The notes under the pieces: model-generated
Told to the model about the DNA's origin: nothing
The model's input: only the letters and a program-made list of their open reading frames with translations
Database searches by the model: none
Position numbers and translations under genes: made by a program
In this document: piece after piece, positions 29,876 through 37,427 of the stretch
Layout of the letters: every line of letters starts with the position of its first letter
How positions within the stretch are numbered: position 1 is the stretch's first letter
Assembly (NCBI RefSeq): GCF_014196765.1
Contig: NZ_JACIEE010000009.1
Span: 124,001 to 188,000, forward strand
Direction of reading: 5' to 3'
Source of the DNA: Mycoplana azooxidifex
Lineage (GTDB): Bacteria > Pseudomonadota > Alphaproteobacteria > Rhizobiales > Rhizobiaceae
DNA length: 64,000 nt

Positions 29876-30779
29876 GGCGCGCTCCCCTGTCGTCCGTGAC
29901 TGCGCCGCGGTCCAAGATCGCCTGCGCGGCTGCGGCTTCCCGTGTCAGCGTCAGCCAGTCCGGTATTGCGCTGTCCCACTCGACAAGCGTGGCGATCGGG
30001 CCGGTCCTGACCATGACCGTCTCGTACAGCTTCCAGACCGCATCGCCGACCGGCCCGTCGTGGCTGTCGATCAGAAGGAGCTCGCCGTTCTCGTCGCTCT
30101 GCGTCGCGTGCCCGGCCAGGTGGATTTCCCGGACAAGGTCGAGCGGATAGTCGGCGAGATAGTCGAGAGCCGACGTCTTGAGATTGGTGGCGGAGACGAA
30201 GACATTGTTGATGTCGAGCAGAAGGCCGCAGCCGGTGCGCCGTGCCAATTCCCGGATGAACGCGGTCTCGGCCATTGTCGATTCCGTGAAGGTCAGATAG
30301 CTGGACGGATTTTCCAGCAGGATCTGCCGGCCGATCGTCTCCTGCACTTCGTCGATGTGCTCGGCCACGTGCTGCAGCGTGTCTGCGTTATAGGGCAGCG
30401 GCAGAAGGTCGTTGAAATAGGTGGTTTCATGCGTTGACCAGGCCAGGTGCTCGGAGACGAGCGCCGGCTCGTAGCGCTCGATCAATGCCTTGAAACGCGT
30501 CAGGTGCTGCCTGTCGAGCGGCTGCGGGCCGCCGATCGACAGGCAGACGCCATGGATGGAGACCGGGTAGTCCTCCCGGATGCGCGACAGCGCGCGATGC
30601 GGCGGGCCGCCATCTCCCATATAGTTCTCCGCATGGACCTCGAAGAACCCCTGCCGGCGACCCTGCTGAAGGATCGCGGGCAGATGCTCGTGCTTGAAGC
30701 TGGTTCCCGCCATGCCGTCGATCGGGTAGTCGGGAAAGCGAAGGGCGCGATGCCCGATCGCATGGTTGTTCGGTTCCAT
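29862..30779 (-). CDS. bufB: DUF692 multinuclear non-haem iron oxidative enzyme (BufB/MNIO)
   Basis: TIM-barrel enzyme of 305 residues. In characterised bufferin systems the MNIO protein converts cysteines of the BufA precursor into copper-binding thiooxazole groups. Likely iron ligands are visible: His in SIHGVCLSIGG, Glu and His in VSEHLAWS, Glu in LLENPSSYL, Asp and Asn in GLLLDINNVFVSA, His in EIHLAGHA, Asp-His in DSHDGPV and Glu in LVEWDSAIP. The start at 30779 begins MEPNNHAIGHRALRF. It lies 32 nt after bufA1. Assignment is strong from family plus the complete operon. Confidence 0.93.
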   Translation of the reverse strand: MEPNNHAIGHRALRFPDYPIDGMAGTSFKHEHLPAILQQGRRQGFFEVHAENYMGDGGPPHRALSRIREDYPVSIHGVCLSIGGPQPLDRQHLTRFKALIERYEPALVSEHLAWSTHETTYFNDLLPLPYNADTLQHVAEHIDEVQETIGRQILLENPSSYLTFTESTMAETAFIRELARRTGCGLLLDINNVFVSATNLKTSALDYLADYPLDLVREIHLAGHATQSDENGELLLIDSHDGPVGDAVWKLYETVMVRTGPIATLVEWDSAIPDWLTLTREAAAAQAILDRGAVTDDRGARHAAV

Positions 30780-30811
30780 CACCGTTTCCTCCGCTTTCCA
30801 CACGTCTTCGA

Positions 30812-31135
30812 TCAGGCCGGAATGTCGCGGTCCAGGGTCTCCATCGAACCCTTGCGGCCATCGGGCAGTTGCATGGTTGTGCAGGTTCCGCCGTCGACGA
30901 ACTTCCAGGCGTTGCCCTGGTAGTCGACGGTCGAGGTGCCCTGGCAGGTCGTGCCGGGACCTGCGGCGCAATCGTTCTGCCCCTTCAACGCGACGCCGAA
31001 GCACTTCTCCTTGCCGGCATCCATCGCGGACTTGATGTCTGCCTCCGACAGCGGGCTGGCGAGTGCCAGGGACGAAAGTGCCGATGCGACGGCGCCTGCC
31101 AGAACCATGGTGCTTACTGCTGAACGAGTTGTCAT
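30812..31135 (-). CDS. bufA1: Bufferin precursor, DUF2282 family (BufA1)
   Basis: Ribosomally made, post-translationally modified precursor of 107 residues. A signal peptide (about 1-27, [19 protein letters not shown]) targets it to the periplasm. The core carries four cysteines at 45, 56, 64 and 85 in [19 protein letters not shown] and GGTC, the pattern of BufA1 bufferins, which become chelators that buffer copper. The start at 31135 follows CTCCAGAG-type spacing with only a weak ribosome-binding site. First gene of bufA1BCD; its promoter at 31190-31217 matches that of the divergent sigma-factor gene. Confidence 0.92.
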   Translation of the reverse strand: MTTRSAVSTMVLAGAVASALSSLALASPLSEADIKSAMDAGKEKCFGVALKGQNDCAAGPGTTCQGTSTVDYQGNAWKFVDGGTCTTMQLPDGRKGSMETLDRDIPA

Positions 31136-31189
31136 ATCGTATTCTCCAGAGCGGTTTGCTTTCGATGCGCCACATGACGCACATCGGCT

Positions 31190-31217
31190 TTTTCGCTGGT
31201 GGCGGCTTTGCGTTACA
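31190..31217 (-). promoter_or_regulatory. ECF (SigF-type) promoter of bufA1BCD
   Basis: Minus-strand TGTAACG (31217-31211), then CGAA (31195-31192); 16 nt lie between GTAAC and CGAA. This matches the SigF promoter pattern of Caulobacter (GTAAC at -35, CGAA at -10). The start codon lies about 55 nt downstream. Confidence 0.65.
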
Positions 31218-31279
31218 CTGCCGGTGAACACGACTTCGTGATTACCGCCGCTGGCAAAGGCCAAATACCGTGCGCGACC

Positions 31280-31307
31280 TGTAACGAACGGAACCTCCCG
31301 GGCGAAC
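31280..31307 (+). promoter_or_regulatory. ECF (SigF-type) promoter of the sigma-factor gene
   Basis: Plus-strand TGTAACG (31280-31286), then CGAA (31303-31306); 17 nt lie between GTAAC and CGAA, one more than in the opposite promoter. It implies autoregulation. The transcript would begin only about 10-15 nt before the sigma-factor start. Confidence 0.6.
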
Positions 31308-31323
31308 AGACTGGAGAAGCAGG

Positions 31324-31857
31324 TTGGACAGAGCGGAGGAGCGCAGTCTCGAGCGAATGCTCGTTGCGGCGATCGACGGCGACGAGCGTGCCTACCGCGC
31401 ATTCCTCGAGGCAGTGGCGAAGCTGGTGCGGACGTGGCTCAGACGAAAGGTGACCCACGGTAGCCTGGATGCGGAAGACATCGTTCAGGAAACCTTGCTC
31501 GCCATCCACCTGAAACGGCACACCTGGCGCAGTGCCGAACCGGTCAGGCCGTGGATCTTCGCCATAGCCAACCACAAGCTGATCGACGCCTTCCGCCGCC
31601 ATGGTCGCCAGCCGCTGGCCGACAGTCCGGCGCTCGAAGAGGTCGAGGCGGCAGAGCCGGAGGTGCTGCGGAGCTGGGAGATCGACCGGGCGCTGCAGGT
31701 GCTGACGCCCGGGCAGCGCTCGGTGGTGACGGCGGTTTCGATCGAGGGCAGTTCGATCCAGGAGACGGCGCGGGACCTGGGGATGAACGAGACGGCCGTG
31801 CGGGTCGCGCTGCACCGCGGGCTGGCGGCGATCGCCAGGCGCTTCGGAAGGACATGA
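31324..31857 (+). CDS. sigF: ECF sigma factor, SigF-like, of the bufferin locus
   Basis: Extracytoplasmic-function sigma factor of 177 residues. Region 2 (about 15-85) includes [20 protein letters not shown] and [18 protein letters not shown]; region 4 (about 118-172) has [43 protein letters not shown]. The start is TTG at 31324 behind GGAGAAG; an ATG 11 codons later is the alternative. Its end overlaps the NrsF anti-sigma by 4 nt (ATGA). By analogy with Caulobacter, it drives bufA1BCD under copper or related metal stress. Confidence 0.9.
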   Translation: MDRAEERSLERMLVAAIDGDERAYRAFLEAVAKLVRTWLRRKVTHGSLDAEDIVQETLLAIHLKRHTWRSAEPVRPWIFAIANHKLIDAFRRHGRQPLADSPALEEVEAAEPEVLRSWEIDRALQVLTPGQRSVVTAVSIEGSSIQETARDLGMNETAVRVALHRGLAAIARRFGRT

Positions 31858-32498
31858 AGATGGAGACGAACGACCTGATCAAGGCACTTGCCGCGGATTC
31901 GCGGCGCGGGGGGCTCCCCTTGGGACAGGCATGGATCGTAGCGCTGGCGGCCGCGGTGCTCGTGGCCGCCGGCATGTTCTTCCTGCTGCTCGGACCCCGT
32001 CCCGATGCCGGTGCTGCGCTTTCCACCGTGCGCTTCGTCTTCAAGTTCCTTTTCACGATTGCGCTGGCCGTCGCCGCCTATCGCCTCGCGGTCGCAGTTT
32101 CGCGGCCGGGCGGCAACTGGAGCACGGCGCTGGCCGGAATTATGGTGGCGCCGGTGCTTCTCGCCCTTTCCGTCCTGCTGGAACTGGTCGCAGTGCCGTC
32201 TGCGACCTGGGCCGCCCGGCTGGTCGGGACCAACAGCATGGTATGCCTCACCTTCGTTCCCCTGATCGGGTTCATCCCCCTTGTCGTGTTGCTCCTGGCC
32301 ATGCGGCACGGCGCGCCCGCCAACGCGACTGCCGCCGGCGCCGTGTCGGGGCTGCTGGCGGGTGGGATCGCCGCCACCTTCTATGCCGCCCATTGCCCCG
32401 ACGATTCGCCGTTGTTCGTTGCCGTCTGGTATCCGCTTGCCATCGCCATCCTGGCAAGCCTCGGAGCGTTGCTCGGACGGCTCGTCCTGCGGTGGTGA
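31854..32498 (+). CDS. nrsF: NrsF-family anti-sigma factor (DUF1109)
   Basis: Inner-membrane anti-sigma protein of 214 residues with six hydrophobic segments and a short cytoplasmic N-terminus (METNDLIKALAADSRRG) that should hold the sigma factor. Cysteines 131 (SMVCLTF) and 181 (AAHCPDDSP) lie in periplasmic or membrane-edge positions; these match the two conserved cysteines needed for metal sensing in Caulobacter NrsF. Start ATG at 31854 overlaps the sigma-factor stop. Release of the sigma factor upon metal challenge would induce the bufferin operon. Confidence 0.88.
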   Translation: MKMETNDLIKALAADSRRGGLPLGQAWIVALAAAVLVAAGMFFLLLGPRPDAGAALSTVRFVFKFLFTIALAVAAYRLAVAVSRPGGNWSTALAGIMVAPVLLALSVLLELVAVPSATWAARLVGTNSMVCLTFVPLIGFIPLVVLLLAMRHGAPANATAAGAVSGLLAGGIAATFYAAHCPDDSPLFVAVWYPLAIAILASLGALLGRLVLRW

Positions 32499-32692
32499 GC
32501 GGCCGCGGACGCCAGCGTCGGCTTCATGCTGCGGCGATGGCGACGGAGAGACGGCCAAGCCGCCGACCGTGACCGGACATCGCCCATCGTGGCGCTCAAT
32601 CCGTTTGCAACCCGGGCTCTCCGCCCTATAACTGAATGACAGGAACGAAACCGCCTCTCGGCCGTTTCGACCGTGCAACAGAGGGAACGATC

Positions 32693-33622
32693 ATGGAATG
32701 GAAGGGCCGTCGGCAATCCAGCAATGTCGAGGATCAGCGCGGGGCTGGCGGGCCCGGCGGTTTCGGCCGCGGCGGCGGCTTCCGCATCCCGATGGGCGGC
32801 GGCCCGCGCCGCGCCGGCGGCGGCCTGAGCATCGGCACCATCATCTTCCTGGTCGTGATCTATTTCGTGCTGAAGATGATGGGCATCGATCTGCTGCAGG
32901 TCCTGGGGCAGGGCGGCGGCGGGCAGGTGAACCTGCCGGGCTTCGAGCAGACCGAGAGCGCCACGCGGGCCAACTCGCCGCAGCAGGAAGAGACCAAGCA
33001 GTTCATGGCGACCGTGCTCGCCGAGAGCGAAGACGTCTGGAACGGCATCTTCCAGGCGAGCGGCGAGCAATATGAGGAGCCGAAGCTGGTGCTCTTCTCC
33101 GATTCCATCCAATCGGCCTGCGGCTTTGCCTCGGCCGCATCCGGCCCGTTCTATTGCCCGGGCGACCACAAGGTCTATCTCGACATGGGCTTCTTCGACG
33201 AACTGGCGAGCAAGTTCGATGCTGCGGGCGATTTCGCCCAGGCCTATGTCGTCGCCCACGAGGTCGGCCACCATGTGCAGAATCTCACCGGCGTGCTGCC
33301 GCAGTTCAACAACGCCCGCCAGCGGATGAGCGAGGCGGAAGCGAACCAGATGTCGATCCGCGTCGAACTGCAGGCCGACTGCTATGCCGGCATCTGGGGC
33401 AAGTACACCGAGCAGAAGGGCCTGCTCGACGTCGGCGACATCGACGAGGCGCTGAACGCGGCCGTTCAAATCGGCGACGACACGATCCAGAAGCGCATGC
33501 AGGGCTATGTCGTGCCCGAGAGCTTCAACCACGGTACCTCCGAGCAGCGCCAGCGCTGGTTCAAGCGCGGCTTCGACAGCGGCCGGGTGCAGGACTGCGA
33601 CACGTTCTCGAACGACGTGTGA
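32693..33622 (+). CDS. ypfJ: YpfJ-family neutral zinc metallopeptidase
   Basis: Membrane-anchored putative zinc peptidase of 309 residues. A Gly/Arg-rich N-terminus (GGPGGFGRGGGFRIPMGGGPRR) precedes one membrane helix (about 47-65). The peptidase domain contains the zincin motif AHEVGHHVQN, ACGFASAASGPFYCPGDHKVYLD before it, and ELQADCYAGIW after it with the probable third ligand. The substrate is unknown across the family. ATG at 32693 follows AGAGGGAACG. Alone on its strand, with a hairpin after the stop. Confidence 0.88.
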   Translation: MEWKGRRQSSNVEDQRGAGGPGGFGRGGGFRIPMGGGPRRAGGGLSIGTIIFLVVIYFVLKMMGIDLLQVLGQGGGGQVNLPGFEQTESATRANSPQQEETKQFMATVLAESEDVWNGIFQASGEQYEEPKLVLFSDSIQSACGFASAASGPFYCPGDHKVYLDMGFFDELASKFDAAGDFAQAYVVAHEVGHHVQNLTGVLPQFNNARQRMSEAEANQMSIRVELQADCYAGIWGKYTEQKGLLDVGDIDEALNAAVQIGDDTIQKRMQGYVVPESFNHGTSEQRQRWFKRGFDSGRVQDCDTFSNDV

Positions 33623-33635
33623 GGCGTTTGACACG

Positions 33636-33662
33636 CCCGACCGGCATGATCGCCCGGTCGGG
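33636..33662. terminator. GC hairpin between convergent genes
   Basis: CCCGACCGG and CCGGTCGGG (9-bp perfect stem, 9-nt loop) between the ypfJ stop and the DUF2938 stop. No T-run follows on either strand, so termination is uncertain. Confidence 0.4.
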
Positions 33663-33695
33663 TGGCCTGGAGAGCGGCTCCTTTTGGCGTCTGGG

Positions 33696-34175
33696 CTAGC
33701 GAATGAGGAAGGCGGTGGCGTAGAGCCCCAGCGCAAATGCGGTGTGGGCCAGAAGGCCCATCAGGCGGACCTTGTTCGGTTCCGGGGTCTTTGACGCCGC
33801 CCAGCCGAGGCCCATGCCGGGCTGCATCAGGAACCAGCCGGCGGCGATGGTGACGATGCCGAAGAGCCAGGCGGGCAGGAAGCTCGGCGCGGCAAACCAG
33901 CCCGTCCCGACGATCAGCGCGAATATGATGCCGTACAGAATGCCGACGACGTAGTGGCCGGTCCAGCCCAGGGCATTCTCATGACGATAGGGCTTCGCAT
34001 CCGCGATCGCCTCATGGAACACCTTCCCATCGGCCAGATGCCGGAACCATCGCCCGCCGGGAGCCCAGTTCGGCTTCGGCTGTCCAAAGGCGACGTGCAG
34101 CAGGACGGCCCAGAGGTCCATCGCAACGGTTCCGCCGACGCCGATCAGTACGCCACGCCAGATAAGCTCGATCAT
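33696..34175 (-). CDS. DUF2938 membrane protein
   Basis: Inner-membrane protein of 159 residues with four hydrophobic helices (about 5-28, 75-95, 100-120, 138-158). DUF2938 landmarks seen are GVGGTVAMDLWA at the N-terminus, LGWTGHYVVGILYG in the middle and LMQPGMGLGWAASKTP near the C-terminus. Function unknown; homologues are widespread. Monocistronic. Confidence 0.78.
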   Translation of the reverse strand: MIELIWRGVLIGVGGTVAMDLWAVLLHVAFGQPKPNWAPGGRWFRHLADGKVFHEAIADAKPYRHENALGWTGHYVVGILYGIIFALIVGTGWFAAPSFLPAWLFGIVTIAAGWFLMQPGMGLGWAASKTPEPNKVRLMGLLAHTAFALGLYATAFLIR

Positions 34176-34512
34176 TCAGTCCGCCCCCTTGATCCCCGCA
34201 GCCGACAGAGCGGCGTTTTCTTCGCGGGTCCCGAAAAATCTCGAATCGTCGTCCGCAATCGTAGCGGATGCGATACGGCAACCCAAGGTGTCCCGGTAGG
34301 GTGGTCGGGGTCTTGCCCGGCGCGGGGGTAGTGTGTGCCGGTGGAATTCCTAAAGGAGGACGGCGCCGGGCCGGCTGAGTGGCCCGATGGATCAATTCTT
34401 GCGATCCTCGCATCAAGAATACTGCGATGTTCACGTATTGTTTCGCGCGCCGTTCCGGATTATGACGCTTTACACCGAGAATTCTGCGATTTTCGCGCCG
34501 GGATGCCTTCAG
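34176..34512. other. Intergenic region upstream of the MFS exporter gene
   Basis: These 337 bases lie between divergent genes. They include GATGGATCAATTCT (34386-34399) and CGATTTTCGCGCCG (34487-34500), each of which recurs once in front of the MATE gene. An ATG-rich frame runs upstream of the chosen exporter start but has unlikely composition. No RNA gene or clear sigma-70 promoter was found. Confidence 0.4.
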
Positions 34513-35763
34513 ATGATCGAAGAGAAAAACGTCCGCCGGGGGCTGATCCTCGTCTTCATGATCATGTTTCTCGACGTGATCGGCATTGCCATCATCATGC
34601 CGGTGCTGCCGAGCTTCCTGGCGGAGCTGACGGGGGCCGACATCGGTACGGCGGCCATCGACGGCGGGTGGCTGCTGATCGTCTATTCGGCCATGCAGTT
34701 CCTGTTCGCGCCGCTTATCGGCAACCTGTCCGACCGGTTCGGGCGGCGGCCGGTGCTGCTCGTCTCCGTCTTCACCTTCGCGATCGACAACCTGATCTGT
34801 GCGCTTGCGACCAGCTTCTGGATGCTGTTCGTCGGCCGGGTGCTGGCGGGGATCAGCGGCGCCAGCTTCGGCACCGCCGCTGCCTATATCGCCGACGTCA
34901 GCACCGACGAGACGCGGGCGAAGAATTTCGGGCTGATGGGGATCGCGTTTGGCACCGGCTTTGCCCTCGGTCCGGTGATCGGCGGATTCCTCGGGGAATT
35001 CGGCCCGCGCGTTCCCTTCTTCGGCGCCGCACTGCTCGCCCTTCTCAATTTCGCGGCCGCCTGGGCGTTCCTGCCGGAAAGCCTGGAGGCGCGGCATCGC
35101 CGGCGCTTCGAGCTCAAGCGCTCCAATCCGCTCGGCGCGCTGCAGCAGATGCGCCACTATCCCGGCATTCTCTGGGTTCTGCTCGTCTTCTTCTGCTACT
35201 GGCTCGCCCACTCCGTCTATCCGGCCGTCTGGGCCTTCGTCTCAGCCTATCGCTACGGCTGGTCGGAAGGGCAGATCGGGCTGTCGCTCGGCATGTTCGG
35301 CATCTGCGCCGCGCTGGTGATGGCGTTTGCGCTGCCGCGCATCGTTCCGGTCCTCGGCGAATGGCGCACGGCAGCGCTCGGCCTTTCGTTCGCAACACTT
35401 GGGCTTGCCGGATACGCCGCCTCCTGGCAGGGCTGGATGATCTATGCCGTGATCCTGCTGACGGCAATCGAGAACGTTGCGGACCCCGCGCTGCGATCGA
35501 TCGCGTCGGCAAAGGTTCCCCCGTCCGTGCAGGGCGAACTGCAGGGCGCGCTCTCCAGCCTTTCGAGCGTGACGACGATCGTCGGGCCGCTGATCTTCAC
35601 ACAGATGTTCGGCTTCTTCACAGGCCCGGCCGCGGCCGTCTCGTTTGCCGGCGCGCCCTATGCGCTGGCGGCCTGCATCCTGCTTGCGGGCGTCGTCCTT
35701 TTCGTTCTCAAGGTCCGCAACGACGCCAGTCCGGTCCCCGTCGCCGTCGAAGCGGCCGGCTAG
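34513..35763 (+). CDS. Major facilitator exporter, tetracycline-resistance (TCR/Tet) type
   Basis: Drug/proton antiporter-like protein of 416 residues with 12 predicted membrane helices. MFS motif A reads GNLSDRFGRRPVLL between helices 2 and 3. The start MIEEKNVRRGLILVFMIMFLDVIGIAIIMPVLPSFL is typical of TetA-like proteins. The Asp in FLDVIGIAIIMPVLP is conserved in this group. Resistance to tetracycline is not implied; many chromosomal members have other substrates. The ATG at 34513 lacks a strong ribosome-binding site; a start at 34462 is possible. No TetR-type regulator is adjacent. A MATE exporter follows on the same strand. Confidence 0.85.
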   Translation: MIEEKNVRRGLILVFMIMFLDVIGIAIIMPVLPSFLAELTGADIGTAAIDGGWLLIVYSAMQFLFAPLIGNLSDRFGRRPVLLVSVFTFAIDNLICALATSFWMLFVGRVLAGISGASFGTAAAYIADVSTDETRAKNFGLMGIAFGTGFALGPVIGGFLGEFGPRVPFFGAALLALLNFAAAWAFLPESLEARHRRRFELKRSNPLGALQQMRHYPGILWVLLVFFCYWLAHSVYPAVWAFVSAYRYGWSEGQIGLSLGMFGICAALVMAFALPRIVPVLGEWRTAALGLSFATLGLAGYAASWQGWMIYAVILLTAIENVADPALRSIASAKVPPSVQGELQGALSSLSSVTTIVGPLIFTQMFGFFTGPAAAVSFAGAPYALAACILLAGVVLFVLKVRNDASPVPVAVEAAG

Positions 35764-35903
35764 GTCAGGTTTGCAGGGATTGCGGCAACTTTTGCCGATT
35801 TTTCCGGAAATCGGCGCTCGACGCTGCATTTTCTCGCCGGTTTTTGCCACTCCTGCGTCGAAATCTCACGATTTTCGCGCCGAACTGGCATTTTTGATGG
35901 ATG

Positions 35904-35925
35904 GATCAATTCTATTGGATTGATC
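35904..35925. promoter_or_regulatory. Inverted repeat in front of the MATE gene
   Basis: GATCAAT, 8 nt, ATTGATC (7-bp perfect arms), about 45 bp before the MATE start. Position and symmetry suggest a regulator site; the left arm is part of the 14-mer shared with the MFS upstream region. No regulator is known. Confidence 0.4.
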
Positions 35926-35970
35926 GCCTTGCGCCGATGTGATCGGAAGCGACCGAAAGGTGGCAGCAAC

Positions 35971-37356
35971 ATGCACATGATCGCACCGCGGCTCGACAAC
36001 AGCTGGGCGTCCCATTTCCGGGCGACCTTCACCCTCGGCATTCCGCTGATCGGTGCGCAGCTTGCCCAGCTCGGGATCCATACCACCGACGTCGTCATCC
36101 TCGGCCGGCTCGGGGCGGCGCATCTGGCGGCGATCGTGCTGGCGAGCCAGTTCTTCTTCACCATCTTCATCTTCGGCTCGGGCTTTGCGACGGCGGTGAT
36201 CCCGATGGTGGCCCAGGCCTATGGTCGCGGCGACGTCGTCTCGGTGCGCCGCTCCGTGCGCATGGGCATGTGGGTGGTGCTGCTCTATTCGCTGCTGACG
36301 GCGCCGATCTTCTCCTATGCCGAGCAGATCCTGCTCTTTGCCGGCCAGAAGCCGGAGGTGGCCGCACTCGCCGGCGACTATCTCACGATCGCCCACTGGG
36401 GCATGCCGCCCGCACTGCTGTTCATGACGCTTCGGGGGCTTGCGAGCGCTGTGGGCAAGGCCGGAATCATCCTCAGGATCACGATCACGATCCTCGTCCT
36501 GAACGCGTTCTTCGCCTATGGGCTCGTGCTCGGGCATTTCGGCCTGCCTGCGCTGGGCATCAAGGGGGCCGCCTATGTCTCCTTCGGCGTCAACGTGCTG
36601 TCGTTCGTGCTGATGGTGGCCTATGTGCAGAGCCGTCCGGAGATGCGGCGCTACGAGCTTTTCGTCCGCTTCTGGCGACCCGACTGGCCGGCTTTCGTTG
36701 AGGTGCTTCATCTCGGCCTGCCGATCAGCTTCACCATCATCGCCGAGGTCAGCCTATTCACGGTCGCGTCGCTGCTGATGGGCTCCATCGGCACGATCGA
36801 GCTCGCGGCCCACGGTATCGCCCTGCAGTTCGCCTCGATCGCGTTCATGTTCCCCTATGGACTGGCGCAGGCCGCGACCGTCCGTGTCGGTGTCGCGTAT
36901 GGCCGCGGCGATCATCTGGGTGTGATCCGGGCGGCGATCGCCTGCATGATCGTGGCGACGGGCATCGCCATGGCCGGCACAGCCCTGTTTGCGGCGATCC
37001 CGACGCAGCTTGCCGGCATCTTCCTCGATCGCCAGTCCACCGAAGCTGCGCAGGTGCTTGCCTATGCCGGCCCGTTGATCGTCATTGCCGGCATTTTCCA
37101 GCTCGTCGACGGGCTGCAGGCGATCGCGGCCGGCCTCCTGCGCGGGCTGAAGGACACGCGGGTGCCGATGCTGCTGGCGATCCTGTCCTACTGGCCGATC
37201 GGCTTCGGCTGCGCCTGGCTCTTCGCCTTCCCGCTCGGCCTGGGGGGTATCGGCGTGTGGCTCGGCTTCCTCTGCGGTCTCACTGCGGCTGCGATCATGC
37301 TGTGCTGGCGCTTCTACGTGCGGGTGTCCCGGGAGGGGAGGGCCGTCACGGCCTGA
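35971..37356 (+). CDS. MATE-family efflux transporter (NorM-like)
   Basis: Inner-membrane cation-coupled multidrug exporter of 461 residues with 12 predicted helices in two homologous halves. Family residues are seen in the first half (GIPLIGAQLAQLGIHTTDVVILGRLGAAHLAA) and in the second (LPISFTIIAEVSLFTVASLLMGSIGTIELAAHGIALQFASIAFMFPYGLAQAATVRVG). The C-terminal third contains GLLRGLKDTRVPML. The ATG at 35971 follows AAAGGTGGC. A bidirectional terminator separates it from carA. Substrates are not predictable. Confidence 0.9.
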   Translation: MHMIAPRLDNSWASHFRATFTLGIPLIGAQLAQLGIHTTDVVILGRLGAAHLAAIVLASQFFFTIFIFGSGFATAVIPMVAQAYGRGDVVSVRRSVRMGMWVVLLYSLLTAPIFSYAEQILLFAGQKPEVAALAGDYLTIAHWGMPPALLFMTLRGLASAVGKAGIILRITITILVLNAFFAYGLVLGHFGLPALGIKGAAYVSFGVNVLSFVLMVAYVQSRPEMRRYELFVRFWRPDWPAFVEVLHLGLPISFTIIAEVSLFTVASLLMGSIGTIELAAHGIALQFASIAFMFPYGLAQAATVRVGVAYGRGDHLGVIRAAIACMIVATGIAMAGTALFAAIPTQLAGIFLDRQSTEAAQVLAYAGPLIVIAGIFQLVDGLQAIAAGLLRGLKDTRVPMLLAILSYWPIGFGCAWLFAFPLGLGGIGVWLGFLCGLTAAAIMLCWRFYVRVSREGRAVTA

Positions 37357-37366
37357 AGAGCCCGCA

Positions 37367-37403
37367 AACGAAAAAGCGGAGGCGCCGGGCCTCCGCTTTC
37401 GTT
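37367..37403. terminator. Bidirectional terminator between the MATE gene and carA
   Basis: AACGAAAAAGCGGAGGC, 5-nt loop, GCCTCCGCTTTCGTT. A-rich left and T-rich right arms allow termination from both converging genes. Confidence 0.8.
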
Positions 37404-37427
37404 CGTCAGATCGCTTGTGGCTGAGGC

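Noticed and set aside
34462-34512. Longer start for the MFS exporter
   Set aside because: Extra residues are polar and not family-like; kept only as an alternative since the chosen start has a weak ribosome-binding site.
34513-35763. Calling the exporter a tetracycline-resistance determinant
   Set aside because: TetA-like motifs are shared by many chromosomal exporters; there is no adjacent TetR-type repressor, so resistance is not supported.
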